Shown here piece after piece: positions 26,201-33,539 of a stretch of DNA of 64,000 nucleotides. The notes under the pieces are model-generated. The model did no database searches and was not told where the DNA came from. It worked only from the letters and a program-made list of their open reading frames with translations. The stretch spans positions 5,084,001 to 5,148,000 of the forward strand of contig NZ_CP108677.1 of the NCBI RefSeq assembly GCF_035994945.1. Direction: 5' to 3'. The translations under genes and the position numbers were made by a program. The first letter of the stretch is position 1. Each line of letters opens with the position of its first letter. This stretch comes from Streptomyces sp. NBC_01216. GTDB lineage: Bacteria; Actinomycetota; Actinomycetes; Streptomycetales; Streptomycetaceae.

Positions 26201-26311
26201 CACGTTGTCCACGTCGAGGGTACGGGGGATGTCTGCCGGCCCGGGGCTGGTGGTGGCGCGCAGCATCGCAACGCCTTGCCATAGGTATCCGGCGGCTGCT
26301 CGGGAAGCCAT
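23246..26311 (-). CDS. lanB: Class I lanthipeptide dehydratase LanB
   Basis: About 1021 aa, the usual size of a full LanB. The N-terminal glutamylation domain shows RPTPLGLFAGTAPV and RDKHRAMIRPDAEW. The C-terminal elimination domain includes VWWFTRHRV and APYQPQTGRFGG. LanB uses glutamyl-tRNA to activate Ser/Thr of the precursor. Start ATG 26311 was chosen for a GGAAGG ribosome site 6 nt upstream; the open frame continues upstream through the palindrome at 26349 and is not believed there. It is separated from the precursor gene by 92 bp. Confidence 0.93.
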   Translation of the reverse strand: MASRAAAGYLWQGVAMLRATTSPGPADIPRTLDVDNVAVTRGWLNRIWQREDFRSALELATPVLSDAIEAVVRGRQTEPRHVRRTALSTVAYLLRWQHRPTPLGLFAGTAPVSVGPQASARWRDKHRAMIRPDAEWVTDMVLRLQRTPALLKRLPLVANNAARARGDRLVAPGPPSDGHAVLLAPVEISVRNARPVTAAMDAARAPIPYGDLHSRLHDRFPQATPEKIDTLLTSLVEQQFLITSLWAPMTTVDAFQHLCRELEAHQADNVPEVRDLVHSLYALRDEVSAHQPTLSDTSVSAVAARMRDLTTVTPTPLLIDTALDCETQLPQAVIAEAQAAVSALYRTTPQPYGYQHWRDYHRRFRARYGVGALVPVMDLVADSGLGLPAGYVGSERGAALKVRTDRDELLLALVQQVLLDGGRELRLTDDIVDRLEKSAGIDERLFVPRVETAFEVHSPSTRALSSGTFDLLLTAVPRPGSSMAGRFAHVLPPEQQDALAATYDGAPDGLTAQLVFPPRRHRNENVTRTPRLLPHVIELSGHQETDEATIPLADIAVTADPRTFRLVQLSTGRRIDVRVLHALEGGTQTPPLARFLAEVANGRFAAYKPFDFGAGSRLPFLPRVRYRRTILTQARWLLMADDLPGRKAATEEWEDAFTAWRDRLRVPMQVAVIDYDQRLPLDLSHPVHRRVLRAHLDNARRLELREVPDADAHGWIGRAHEIWLSLGRLESDAADVPRPRPATVLAPGRRLPGAGDVLLAQLHAHPRRYDEILSRHLPSLLAAFGDTPPVWWFTRHRVMARPDADQHLDLTLHLPPDAYGAAAQHVRRWADSLHGAGLAAGLVLAPYQPQTGRFGGAEAMDAAHQVFAADSAAALAQIQLTERTDALAPQALAAASALHLVTPLAPDTAAAEEWLVRTLPQGTGRLDRALRTQVLELAAPNGASVLAALPGGPAVAEAWRARAVAVDSYRTALTSQRDPLDVVRSLLHQHHVRALGVDPRAEETTIRLVRTAAVQHRMAAR

Positions 26312-26348
26312 GAGGCCCTTCCATGAGGCGGCGCGGGAGGGGAGAGGG

Positions 26349-26386
26349 CCTGTGGGCCGGGCGAAGCGCTTCGCCCGGCCCACAGG
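26349..26386. terminator. Perfect 38-bp palindrome between precursor and lanB
   Basis: Arms of 19 bp, CCTGTGGGCCGGGCGAAGC and its exact complement, with no loop bases. There is no T-run, so it may act as an attenuator or mRNA-stabilising hairpin, giving more precursor than enzyme mRNA. Such hairpins after lanA are common in lanthipeptide operons. Confidence 0.7.
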
Positions 26387-26403
26387 TGCGGGATCGGCCT
26401 GGA

Positions 26404-26607
26404 TCAGGCCGGGTCCTCGGTGAAGGAACCGCAGGCGGAGGCACCGTTCGCACAGGTGGTGCCGCAGCCGTCGCCCGTGGTGCACATGAGGTGGCCGTAC
26501 GAGTGCTCGGCGATGACGACCCTCACGTCCAGGGGCGCGAAGTCGTCGTCCAGGTCCGCTGACGCCGCGGGCGCGACGGGGGGCGGGGCGAGAGTGGCGC
26601 TCGTCAT
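26404..26607 (-). CDS. lanA: FxLD-family lanthipeptide precursor
   Basis: 67 aa. The leader holds DDDFAPLDVRVV, a variant of the FxLD leader motif with one extra residue between F and LD. The C-terminal core includes HLMCTTGDGCGTTC and ACGS, with Cys at 42, 48, 52 and 59 and Thr/Ser at 43, 44, 50, 51, 57, 61 and 63 available for dehydration. It lies between an FxLD-type methyltransferase and LanB. The leader cleavage site and ring pattern are not known. Confidence 0.9.
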   Translation of the reverse strand: MTSATLAPPPVAPAASADLDDDFAPLDVRVVIAEHSYGHLMCTTGDGCGTTCANGASACGSFTEDPA

Positions 26608-26658
26608 GATGTGCCCTTCTACTCGTTGGGGTGGTGCGGGATTACCTGGCTCCCGGTG

Positions 26659-27897
26659 TTATGCCGAGGGCCAGGAGAGCGAGATCCGGCTGTGCACCTT
26701 GTCGATGACGCGGTCGGCCGGGATCTGGTCATCGGGGGTGCTGGCCGGATAGACCCGGATGACCGGGCTGGGGCCACCGCGCCGGTTGGCCTCCCAGTCG
26801 CGGAGCACGCCGGCGATCTCGTCGGCGAACTGCTCCGCGTGCGGGCCGAGGGCGTGCACGCCGTACTCCAGGTGCTTGTTGTCCTCGGTGCGGCGGGTGA
26901 CGAGGTAGGCGAATGTGTCGTCCTCGACGGCCGCGAGGGCAAACCGCTTGTTCACGGGGGCGACCAGGCCCGTGTCCGAGTTCTCATCGACGGCCATCGT
27001 GCAGAAGCCCGGCAGGCTAATTGCCATCGCCATCTGAAGGGTGTCGATGAGTTCCTGGATGCGGACGGTGACGCCGGTCCACAGCTCGTGGCGCGGGAAC
27101 GTGACGGCGTTGTCGAGCCGGTGCGGGTCGGCCGGCAGGCCGTCATCGAACTTGAGCCCGATCTCCGGGGTGCCGTTGACGAGGAGGAGTTCTTCCCGGT
27201 GAGCGGTCGAGCCCTGCATCGGGACGAAGCCGCAGATCCGCGCCGACTCGCTCTCCAGGTAGCGGCCGTGTTCGCCCTCGACCTGGGTGAAAGCGACCGA
27301 CCGGGTCAGGCCGCGCATCCGGAGCGGCACCACGAGCCGGCCGCCCTGCTTGAGCTGCGCGGTCCAGGCCGGGGAGATGTCCCAGGCCCCGGCGGTCACC
27401 ATCACGATGTCGACCTCGCCGAGGTCCGGGACGGGCTCGGCGGCGTCGGCGGTGACGACGTGCACCCTGCCGTAGCCGTGCTCGTCGAGGAGGCGGCGCG
27501 CGCGGTCGGTGACGCCGGGGTCGATGTCCACAGTGACGACTTCACCGTCCTCACCGACGAGCTCAGCGAGGTAGGCCGCGTTCAGCCCGCCCGAGCCGAT
27601 CTCCAGGACCCGCATCCCGGGCTTCACCTCGGCCTGCTCCAGCATCATCGCCTGGATCTGTGGCGCCGAGACGGAGCTGAGCTGAACGCCGTGCTCGTCC
27701 GTCTTGGTGATCACGGCGGCGTACGTCTCGTACGCCTTGTCCAGCGGCGTGTCGGCGGGGGTGAACGCGTGCCGGGGCACCTTGCGCATCACCGCTTCGA
27801 TCTCCGGGGAGGAGATGTTGCCGTCCGCGCACAGCTCGTCCACCACCTTGTTTCGCAGGCGGCTTGCCTCGTCGGGCTCGACGGTCGTGTTCGTCAT
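26659..27897 (-). CDS. FxLD-system protein methyltransferase (PIMT homologue)
   Basis: 412 aa from ATG 27897, preceded by GGAAG at 5 nt. The N-terminal 220 residues match protein-L-isoaspartate O-methyltransferases: VLEIGSGGLNAAYLAELVG (SAM motif I) and VVTVDIDP. The C-terminal 190 residues are a family-specific extension. Homologues in class I lanthipeptide clusters methylate an Asp of the cyclised peptide, giving a succinimide or isoaspartate. The core here has an Asp in TGDG, which is the likely target by inference. It is the first gene of the operon. Confidence 0.9.
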   Translation of the reverse strand: MTNTTVEPDEASRLRNKVVDELCADGNISSPEIEAVMRKVPRHAFTPADTPLDKAYETYAAVITKTDEHGVQLSSVSAPQIQAMMLEQAEVKPGMRVLEIGSGGLNAAYLAELVGEDGEVVTVDIDPGVTDRARRLLDEHGYGRVHVVTADAAEPVPDLGEVDIVMVTAGAWDISPAWTAQLKQGGRLVVPLRMRGLTRSVAFTQVEGEHGRYLESESARICGFVPMQGSTAHREELLLVNGTPEIGLKFDDGLPADPHRLDNAVTFPRHELWTGVTVRIQELIDTLQMAMAISLPGFCTMAVDENSDTGLVAPVNKRFALAAVEDDTFAYLVTRRTEDNKHLEYGVHALGPHAEQFADEIAGVLRDWEANRRGGPSPVIRVYPASTPDDQIPADRVIDKVHSRISLSWPSA

Positions 27898-28101
27898 CGA
27901 CTTCCTTCGGTCGTTCGTGTTCGGGGGGTGAGTAGGCCAGCACTGCGTGCCGGGGGCGGGGAGGCTATCGGCGAACGCTCTCCGTTCTCGTCGGACCGCC
28001 GAAGGTTGGCGGATTCGTGTTGGACGGCGCGCGAGGCTCTGCGCCGGTGGTGAGCCGCCCGGCGGTCCTGTCTGTACCACTCAGGACCGCCGGGCGGCCG
28101 T

Positions 28102-28764
28102 CTATGCGGCGGGCACAAGATCGTCCAGATTGACTACCTCGTAGTCCCGCAGTTCGCGTACGAGTTGGCTCGCCAGGAACCAGCCCAACTGGGGGTGCCC
28201 GTACGCCACGGGCGCGTCGTCGTCGGCAGGAAGCGGCTCCAGGCCGGTGGCGGTGAGGCGGTACCGAGAGCCGATGACGCCCCAGACCGATGTCGCCCGC
28301 GCGCGGAAGACGACGTGACCCTTCCGCAGGTGCGGGCACAGCTCCACAGCCGGCCGCAGGTGCTTCAGACACACCGGCGGCTGTGCCGTCCTCACCGGCT
28401 CACCAGCACGGTGAGACGCGTCTTCCACAGTCCCGGCGAGGAAGATGTACCCCCGGTCGGTCTCGGCCGGGCAGAAGCCGACCTGGCACCGAAGCTGCTC
28501 CATCGTCTCCCGCTGCCGAGCGGGGTTGACCAAGCGCCACTGCGGCTTGCCCCTCGGCTTCCCGGTAGCGTTCAGCGACTGGGAGCAGCGAGCCCACAGC
28601 TCACCGCGCGGCCCGCGGTCAGCGGGGGTCTCCTCCTGGTAGGCGAGACGCACGGAGCCGAAGGCGTTGATGCTCAGCGTGAGTTCCGACTCCAGTCCGC
28701 CATACTCGCCCTCTCGCGACGTGATGTACGGGACGAGCCGGGGGGCTGCGCTGGTCCGCTTCAC
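28102..28764 (-). CDS. Cys-containing hypothetical protein (220 aa)
   Basis: Starts at GTG 28764, overlapping the upstream stop (GTGA). The central part has LRCQVGFCPAETDRG, then PPVCLKHLRPAVELCPHL, resembling a common Streptomyces family with a treble-clef-like Cys/His cluster, though one Cys of the usual CxxC pair is displaced. The N-terminus (GLESELTLSINAFGSVRLAY) is beta-rich. Function unknown. Last gene of the small-protein operon. Confidence 0.65.
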   Translation of the reverse strand: MKRTSAAPRLVPYITSREGEYGGLESELTLSINAFGSVRLAYQEETPADRGPRGELWARCSQSLNATGKPRGKPQWRLVNPARQRETMEQLRCQVGFCPAETDRGYIFLAGTVEDASHRAGEPVRTAQPPVCLKHLRPAVELCPHLRKGHVVFRARATSVWGVIGSRYRLTATGLEPLPADDDAPVAYGHPQLGWFLASQLVRELRDYEVVNLDDLVPAA

Positions 28765-28961
28765 GCGGCTGCTCGCGCCATGTTGAGGGGCCGGTGCGGG
28801 GCGACGATCCGACCGTCGGGGAGGAGTTCGCCGGTGTCCTCGAAGAGAAGCACTCCGTTGCACAGCAGGCTCCAGCCCTGCTCAGGCCGGTGCGCGAGGG
28901 GCCGCGCGGCCTCCCTGTCGGGAGCCTCAGCCGTGGGGCACGGCGGATTGTGCGCACACAT
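28761..28961 (-). CDS. DUF5999-type small protein
   Basis: 66 aa. MCAHNPPCPTAEAPDREAAR, then GWSLLCNGVLLFEDTGELLP, is the characteristic sequence of the short Streptomyces DUF5999 family. Three conserved Cys are present. Function unknown. The stop overlaps the start of the next gene. Confidence 0.85.
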   Translation of the reverse strand: MCAHNPPCPTAEAPDREAARPLAHRPEQGWSLLCNGVLLFEDTGELLPDGRIVAPHRPLNMARAAA

Positions 28962-29005
28962 GGTACTCGTCCTCTCGGATGAGAAGTTGGGCCCTCTTCG
29001 GCGAG

Positions 29006-29470
29006 CTACGGTGCCGTGGGGGAACACGGTTCGGGCACGGCCGAAGAGGGAGTTTTGTGGTGCCGCTGCATGAAGGCGGCGATGGCTGCTTCGCTGTAGC
29101 CGTAGAAGCGTCCGAAGACCGCGTCGTCCTCCCACCACTCGGGGGCGGGATCACCCCACTCGACGGTGTGGCAGGTGTCGCGGTAAGGCGACCAGCGAAC
29201 GCGCAGGTCCGGGAAGCCTGGCCGCTCCGTGAGGAGACCGCGCGTCGCCGTCGCCAGAGTCAGCAGGTCGAAGGACATGTATCCGCCGTGGCGCGGCCCA
29301 CCGACGGGAACCGCGAGGAGCGGTGCCCGAAAGACACAGACTGCTACGGCGTCAGCGAGAAGTGCAGGCTCGGCGAGACGGCTGCCGAAATACTCGTAGT
29401 CGTACGCTTCCGTCGCCGGGCGAAGGGAGACGGTGAGCTGGCGCGTCGGCGTCGCGGCGGTGGTCAGCAT
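29006..29470 (-). CDS. DUF6302-like protein
   Basis: 154 aa with GRFYGYSEAAIAAFMQ near the C-terminus and an acidic EWWEDDAVFG segment, as in DUF6302 proteins found with Streptomyces regulatory operons. The start overlaps the 3' end of the upstream gene by 7 nt. Function unknown. Confidence 0.65.
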   Translation of the reverse strand: MLTTAATPTRQLTVSLRPATEAYDYEYFGSRLAEPALLADAVAVCVFRAPLLAVPVGGPRHGGYMSFDLLTLATATRGLLTERPGFPDLRVRWSPYRDTCHTVEWGDPAPEWWEDDAVFGRFYGYSEAAIAAFMQRHHKTPSSAVPEPCSPTAP

Positions 29471-29985
29471 TCGACCAGCCCCTTCACGATGCCGACTTCT
29501 TCCAGGCGCTCCGCGAGCTCCAAGGTGACCCGGCCCAGTTTCCGCAGGAACGTCAGGGCCTGCTGCTCGTCGCCGGGCAGCTCTTCGGAACGCAACGTCC
29601 GTGCTCGTTCGATCAGATCGGCAACGTCCGGGTGCTTGTTGGCGTCGTCACGCAGACCTCGGTTCACAAGCTGCATGAGGGCCCCGCGGAAGCGCTGAGC
29701 GAGTTCTTCGGCTTCGTCGTAGCCGGGCCCGGCGGCCCCGGGCCGGCCGCTGCCGCTGGAACCTGCCGCGTGGTGGCTGACTTCCTCGTTCAGGACGATG
29801 TCCAGGCCGTCATACACCGCGTCCCAGTCAACCGGCTCCCAATTTCGCACTGCGCTGAGCAGGTCGTGAAGGCCCAGCCTGCCAAGCGGAGGGGTCCAGG
29901 GTTCTGCCTCGACGGTGGGGTCTTTGACGCGGACCGGCATGGTCTCCGGGCTCGTCGTCTCGTCGCGTAACGCGGTCTTCGTCAT
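29464..29985 (-). CDS. Hypothetical protein, DUF6415-like
   Basis: 173 aa from ATG 29985, overlapping the upstream stop. It contains NWEPVDWDAVYDGLDIVLNE and a helical C-terminus (LGRVTLELAERLEEVG). The pattern recalls DUF6415 proteins near Streptomyces natural-product genes; this is a weak assignment. The open frame extends 20 codons upstream, but ATG 29985 fits coupling. Confidence 0.55.
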   Translation of the reverse strand: MTKTALRDETTSPETMPVRVKDPTVEAEPWTPPLGRLGLHDLLSAVRNWEPVDWDAVYDGLDIVLNEEVSHHAAGSSGSGRPGAAGPGYDEAEELAQRFRGALMQLVNRGLRDDANKHPDVADLIERARTLRSEELPGDEQQALTFLRKLGRVTLELAERLEEVGIVKGLVEC

Positions 29986-30449
29986 CAGCACGCCACCAAA
30001 CTCAGCTCGCACCACGTGGTGGCGCCGCTGTCGCTGACCCCCCACGCGCCTTGTCTGCTTCGGGCGATCTCCTGCACGAGCACCAAGCCGCGACCGTGCT
30101 CGTCGTCGTCCTCGGGGAGCTGAGCAGTGGGGCGAGGTCCGGGCACTCCGTCGTGGACACGGATGCTCAGAACGCCATCGGATACGTCCAGGGTGAGCCG
30201 GATCTGCCTGCCACCGCTGTGCACGATGGCGTTAGTGATCAGCTCAGAGACAATGAGCGTCGCGTCGTCGGCGACGCAGGTCAGACCGCTAGAGGTGAGA
30301 CGTTCGCGGGTCACGAGCCTCATGGCGCGGACGCGGGACTCGTCTTCGGGAGGGGGGCGCTCGCCCGGGGAGTGCTTGGTGATGGGGAAGCGCTCCTTCA
30401 CCAGGCCGCCGGTAGTTGCGGCCGGGCGCTGCGGCGCCTGGCCGTTCAC
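29985..30449 (-). CDS. HATPase-domain ATP-binding protein (anti-sigma type)
   Basis: 154 aa. GHKL ATP-binding boxes are visible: ELITNAIVHSG with N73, RVHDGVPG with D100, and EHGRGLVLV with the glycines near 119-121. This is the single-domain anti-sigma-factor-kinase type abundant in Streptomyces, which phosphorylates or binds partner regulators. ATG 30449 overlaps the upstream stop. Confidence 0.88.
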   Translation of the reverse strand: MNGQAPQRPAATTGGLVKERFPITKHSPGERPPPEDESRVRAMRLVTRERLTSSGLTCVADDATLIVSELITNAIVHSGGRQIRLTLDVSDGVLSIRVHDGVPGPRPTAQLPEDDDEHGRGLVLVQEIARSRQGAWGVSDSGATTWCELSLVAC

Positions 30450-30637
30450 CGCTCCGTCCCGATCTGTGAGGCCACGTCTCCCGGGGTGGCCCGGTCGTCG
30501 AGGGAGGCGAGCGGGCCCGTCCGGCGCTGCTGGCCCGGGACGTGCCGGAGCAGCGCGGCAAGAGCGGGCAACGGTGTGATCGACGCGTCCGCGAGGTTGC
30601 GGCGGCGCTCACGATCTGCGGGAGTTCGTGCGGTCAT
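30446..30637 (-). CDS. Small basic hypothetical protein (63 aa)
   Basis: Overlaps both neighbours by ATGA-type junctions (30446-30449 and 30637). The product is Arg-rich with one short helix (LPALAALLRHV). No family recognised; the overlaps support expression. Confidence 0.55.
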   Translation of the reverse strand: MTARTPADRERRRNLADASITPLPALAALLRHVPGQQRRTGPLASLDDRATPGDVASQIGTER

Positions 30638-30882
30638 CAGTTGTCCCCTTCCGCGAACGGGAAGAGGGAACCGAGCCTGCTGTGCAGAGCAACCGCTTCA
30701 TCGGCCGTCAGGACCAGCGGAATGGTCGCGGGCTCCGCGGCCCCCTCGTGCAGGTCGAGGGGGACCGCGAACCGACCGGCCTCCGTGTGCGCGACCTCGG
30801 CCTCACGAGTAAGGCGGAGGTGGCGCTTGGCGGGCGGTAAGGGCGCCGCGCCGGCATCCGTCTGAGCGTGACTAGTCGTCAT
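30637..30882 (-). CDS. Small hypothetical protein, first gene of operon (81 aa)
   Basis: ATG 30882 lies 32 bp downstream of the CTGAG/CTCAG operator. The product contains IPLVLTADEAVALHSRLGSL, a pattern seen in short proteins preceding HATPase genes in Streptomyces. Function unknown. Confidence 0.6.
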   Translation of the reverse strand: MTTSHAQTDAGAAPLPPAKRHLRLTREAEVAHTEAGRFAVPLDLHEGAAEPATIPLVLTADEAVALHSRLGSLFPFAEGDN

Positions 30883-30913
30883 GACGCGTAAACGTAGGGC
30901 CACTTCGGGGCCC

Positions 30914-30967
30914 CACCCCTGAGAAAAAATCAGGGCTGAGTAACGCTCAGGGTTGGCATATGCCTAC
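30914..30967 (-). promoter_or_regulatory. Operator/promoter with paired inverted repeats
   Basis: Read on the minus strand: GGCATATGCC, then CCCTGAGCGTTACTCAG, then CCCTGA-TTTTTT-CTCAGGGG. It overlaps the stop codon of the XRE gene and precedes the small-protein operon. A near copy lies at 57983-58032. The adjacent XRE regulator is the likely binder (inference). Confidence 0.6.
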
Positions 30968-32184
30968 GCGGCGAGCCCGATGTGCGCGGCCACCTTGCGC
31001 AGGTCGTCGCGCCACAATGGCTTCTCGCGCTTCAACAGGTCGGCCACCGCCTCCCTGACCAGGGGAGAGAACACGATCTCCTCCGGAGACTGCTTCAGCA
31101 GCTTGCCGAGAATGTGCACCGTCGCGTAGTCGTCCTTCTGGATGCGGTTGAGGTTCATTACCTCGATCAGGTATCGGGTTCGCCGTTCGAGCGGGACCTC
31201 TTCGTTGACTTGGACGTGGTCAGCGGCGCGGAGTGCTTCGCTGGTGTCGCCCTCCTCCGCCTTCAGGTGTACCTCGTGCATGGCGAAGTTGGTCGGCCCG
31301 AAGCACGTGTGCCAGTGGTTGAGGTCTGCGCCGACCCGCTCCACGGCCTGCTGTGCTCCGTTGTACAGGTCCCATGCCCTCGGGCCCTTTGTGGCGCGTA
31401 CGGCGGCGACGGCACCTTGCAGGTGCAGTGCACCGTACGCGGACCAGTGCTCCGGGTTGGAGTCGTCCTGCGGCCGGCACTGGGCGATGGTCTGCTGGGC
31501 GAGTTCGTAGCTGTCTTCCACATCACCAGCGGAAGTGAGAACGCAGGCTAGGTTCCAGGCCGCAGCTGCGAGGAGGGCCGGGTCACCCGCGTTGTCCGCG
31601 AGGGAGAGCCCGCGGTCAGCCGCGATGCGGGCGAGAGTCGGTTCACCGACGCGGCGAAGCCAGATCTGGTGCAGGCCGTAGAGGCTGATGAGCTGCCGGA
31701 GGACGGTGCCCTCTTGCTCAGGCGAGGCGTCGCGCAGAGCGGCGTGTCCCTGCCGCAGCAGGGTGGGCAGCCGCTCGCCGACGTCGCGGTACCGGTCATC
31801 CGCCTGTGTCTCGTAGACATTCCAGGCGTCCGTAACCGACGACTCGAAGTCGTCGGAGGTGACCGACCCGATCCGTTGCGGAAGGAGGGACGCAGGGAGC
31901 GACAGGGCCTGTCGGATGAGCGGAACGTGCTCGTGCTCCGTACCCGCCGTAACGATTCCGGACACGTAGCCGCCTGTCAGGTCCTCAAGGCTGCATCGCA
32001 ACTGCTTACTCAGGGCGATCAGGATCGGAAGCCGGTCCAGGGGCATCCGGTCATTCTCGATCTTGTAGACCCAGTTCTCTGACCTGCCGATTAGGTCTCC
32101 CAGCATCTTTTGGGACAAGCCCCGGCGCTCACGCCACCACTTGATCCGTTGGCCGATACTGAACAACTCTCCGTCATACACCAT
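30964..32184 (-). CDS. XRE-family regulator with TPR-like C-terminal domain
   Basis: 406 aa. The N-terminal HTH (residues about 9-65) reads IGQRIKWWRERRGLSQKMLG, then SENWVYKIENDRMPLDRLP. The remainder is helical repeats of TPR type (ALRAADHVQVNEEVPLERRT), as in Rgg/PlcR-like Streptomyces regulators that may sense peptides. It lies directly upstream of, and on the same strand as, the small-protein/HATPase operon, and its stop codon is within the operator of that operon. Confidence 0.88.
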   Translation of the reverse strand: MVYDGELFSIGQRIKWWRERRGLSQKMLGDLIGRSENWVYKIENDRMPLDRLPILIALSKQLRCSLEDLTGGYVSGIVTAGTEHEHVPLIRQALSLPASLLPQRIGSVTSDDFESSVTDAWNVYETQADDRYRDVGERLPTLLRQGHAALRDASPEQEGTVLRQLISLYGLHQIWLRRVGEPTLARIAADRGLSLADNAGDPALLAAAAWNLACVLTSAGDVEDSYELAQQTIAQCRPQDDSNPEHWSAYGALHLQGAVAAVRATKGPRAWDLYNGAQQAVERVGADLNHWHTCFGPTNFAMHEVHLKAEEGDTSEALRAADHVQVNEEVPLERRTRYLIEVMNLNRIQKDDYATVHILGKLLKQSPEEIVFSPLVREAVADLLKREKPLWRDDLRKVAAHIGLAA

Positions 32185-32358
32185 GGGTTGACCGTTCGCC
32201 GTAGTGGACAGGGCACTCGTGTCAAGCGTAGGCCCAGGTGCTTCGGGGAGGGGCGATACTGGGGGTCTCTCCCTCTGGGGAGGGCACTCAACGGTCCCCC
32301 TGTCGCCCCGCGGCCGGGGGACCGCTTACACGTATGAAAGATCGGCAAGGAGGCCGCT

Positions 32359-32991
32359 TTGCCAGCCCCATACCGTGGCCTGATCCTCGACTTCGGTGGT
32401 GTGCTCACCACTCGGATGCGACTGAACGGGCAGGCGTTCGAGAGGACGGAGGGATTGACTCCAGGCGCGTATTTCGCGGCGCTGAACGAGCATCCCGACG
32501 GCGTCGCGATCTACGCAGCGCTGGAGGTCGGTGAGGCAACCCAGGAGGACTGGAACCGTGTCATCGGCGGCATCCTCGGTATCGACTCCACCGATTTGAT
32601 GCGGCGCGCTCTGGCCAACCTCCACCCGGAGCCTCAGATCGTCGCCGCCGCGAAGCGCGCTCGCGCGGCCGGGATCAAGGTGGCGATGCTCAGCAACTCG
32701 TTCGGGATCGAGCCCTACAACCCGTACGAGGACAAGGGCATGTGGACGGACTTCTTCGATGCCGTGATCTTGTCGGAGCTGGAGGGCGTACGGAAGCCGT
32801 CGCCGCTCATCTATCAGCGCGCTCTTGACGCCCTGGACCTGACCGGTCCTGAGTGCGTCTTCGTTGATGACCACGCGGAGAACCTGCCGCCCGCCGAGGC
32901 CCTGGGCATCCGCACTGTGCACCACACGACCGATCCCACCGCCACCTCTGCCATCCTCGACTCGCTTCTCCTCGATCCCGCTCCCGCCTGA
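32359..32991 (+). CDS. HAD-family hydrolase
   Basis: 210 aa. Motif I is DFGGVLT with nucleophile D11; motif II is AMLSNS; the Lys is in EGVRKPSPLIYQRAL; motif IV is CVFVDDHAENL. Epoxide-hydrolase-N/phosphatase-like HAD subgroup. The start is TTG 32359, supported by AAGGAGG 5 nt upstream. Divergent from the XRE gene. Substrate unknown. Confidence 0.9.
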   Translation: MPAPYRGLILDFGGVLTTRMRLNGQAFERTEGLTPGAYFAALNEHPDGVAIYAALEVGEATQEDWNRVIGGILGIDSTDLMRRALANLHPEPQIVAAAKRARAAGIKVAMLSNSFGIEPYNPYEDKGMWTDFFDAVILSELEGVRKPSPLIYQRALDALDLTGPECVFVDDHAENLPPAEALGIRTVHHTTDPTATSAILDSLLLDPAPA

Positions 32992-33028
32992 ACGAACTGC
33001 CGGGGATTTCACGCCGGCCAACGAACGG

Positions 33029-33071
33029 CAGCAGCGTTCGAGGCACCCGTGGGGCTCCTTGAACGCTGCTG
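33029..33071. terminator. Bidirectional terminator
   Basis: Stem CAGCAGCGTTCGAGG facing CCTTGAACGCTGCTG (one mismatch), between the convergent HAD gene and the type IV secretion operon. Confidence 0.7.
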
Positions 33072-33101
33072 GACAGGTATGGGCTCTTCCTGGCGGGCGT
33101 T

Positions 33102-33539
33102 CTAGATTGCTGGGGACTGGGGCCAGCCGGGTTCACCCGGTCCTTCTGAAGCGGATACGCCCCCGTACGTAGGCCGCCTGGTGTCCGCTCTTGCAGGCTG
33201 ATCATTGTTCGTGCCCGCCTCGGGGGTGACCTCACCGGGCTCCCGCGCGGCGAGCTTCGTGAACACCTGCTTTGCGCGATCCAGGGTCAACCGCATCGTG
33301 CCGTAAGGCCCCACGGCGTACCCGGTCCGGTGCCCGTGCAGGTGCAGTTCCTCCACTGCCTGAAGGCCGGCGTCGGCCTCCGGCACGTCGCCCGGTGGGA
33401 TGAGGGCGTGCAGTTCCTCCGCCCACTCCCAACCGAGATCACGGAGCACGGTCCGCGCCTCCTCCTGCTCCCAGCCGCTTCGCGCCACCAGGCCGTGACG
33501 GGGGTCCGTCGAGAAGACCACGTTCGGGTCCGTCATCAT
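33102..33539 (-). CDS. Hypothetical transfer-operon protein (145 aa)
   Basis: Last gene of the transfer operon; ATG 33539 overlaps the upstream stop. It contains LVARSGWEQEEARTVLRDLG and HRTGYAVGPYG, seen in Streptomyces proteins linked to coupling-protein genes. Function unknown. Confidence 0.6.
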   Translation of the reverse strand: MMTDPNVVFSTDPRHGLVARSGWEQEEARTVLRDLGWEWAEELHALIPPGDVPEADAGLQAVEELHLHGHRTGYAVGPYGTMRLTLDRAKQVFTKLAAREPGEVTPEAGTNNDQPARADTRRPTYGGVSASEGPGEPGWPQSPAI

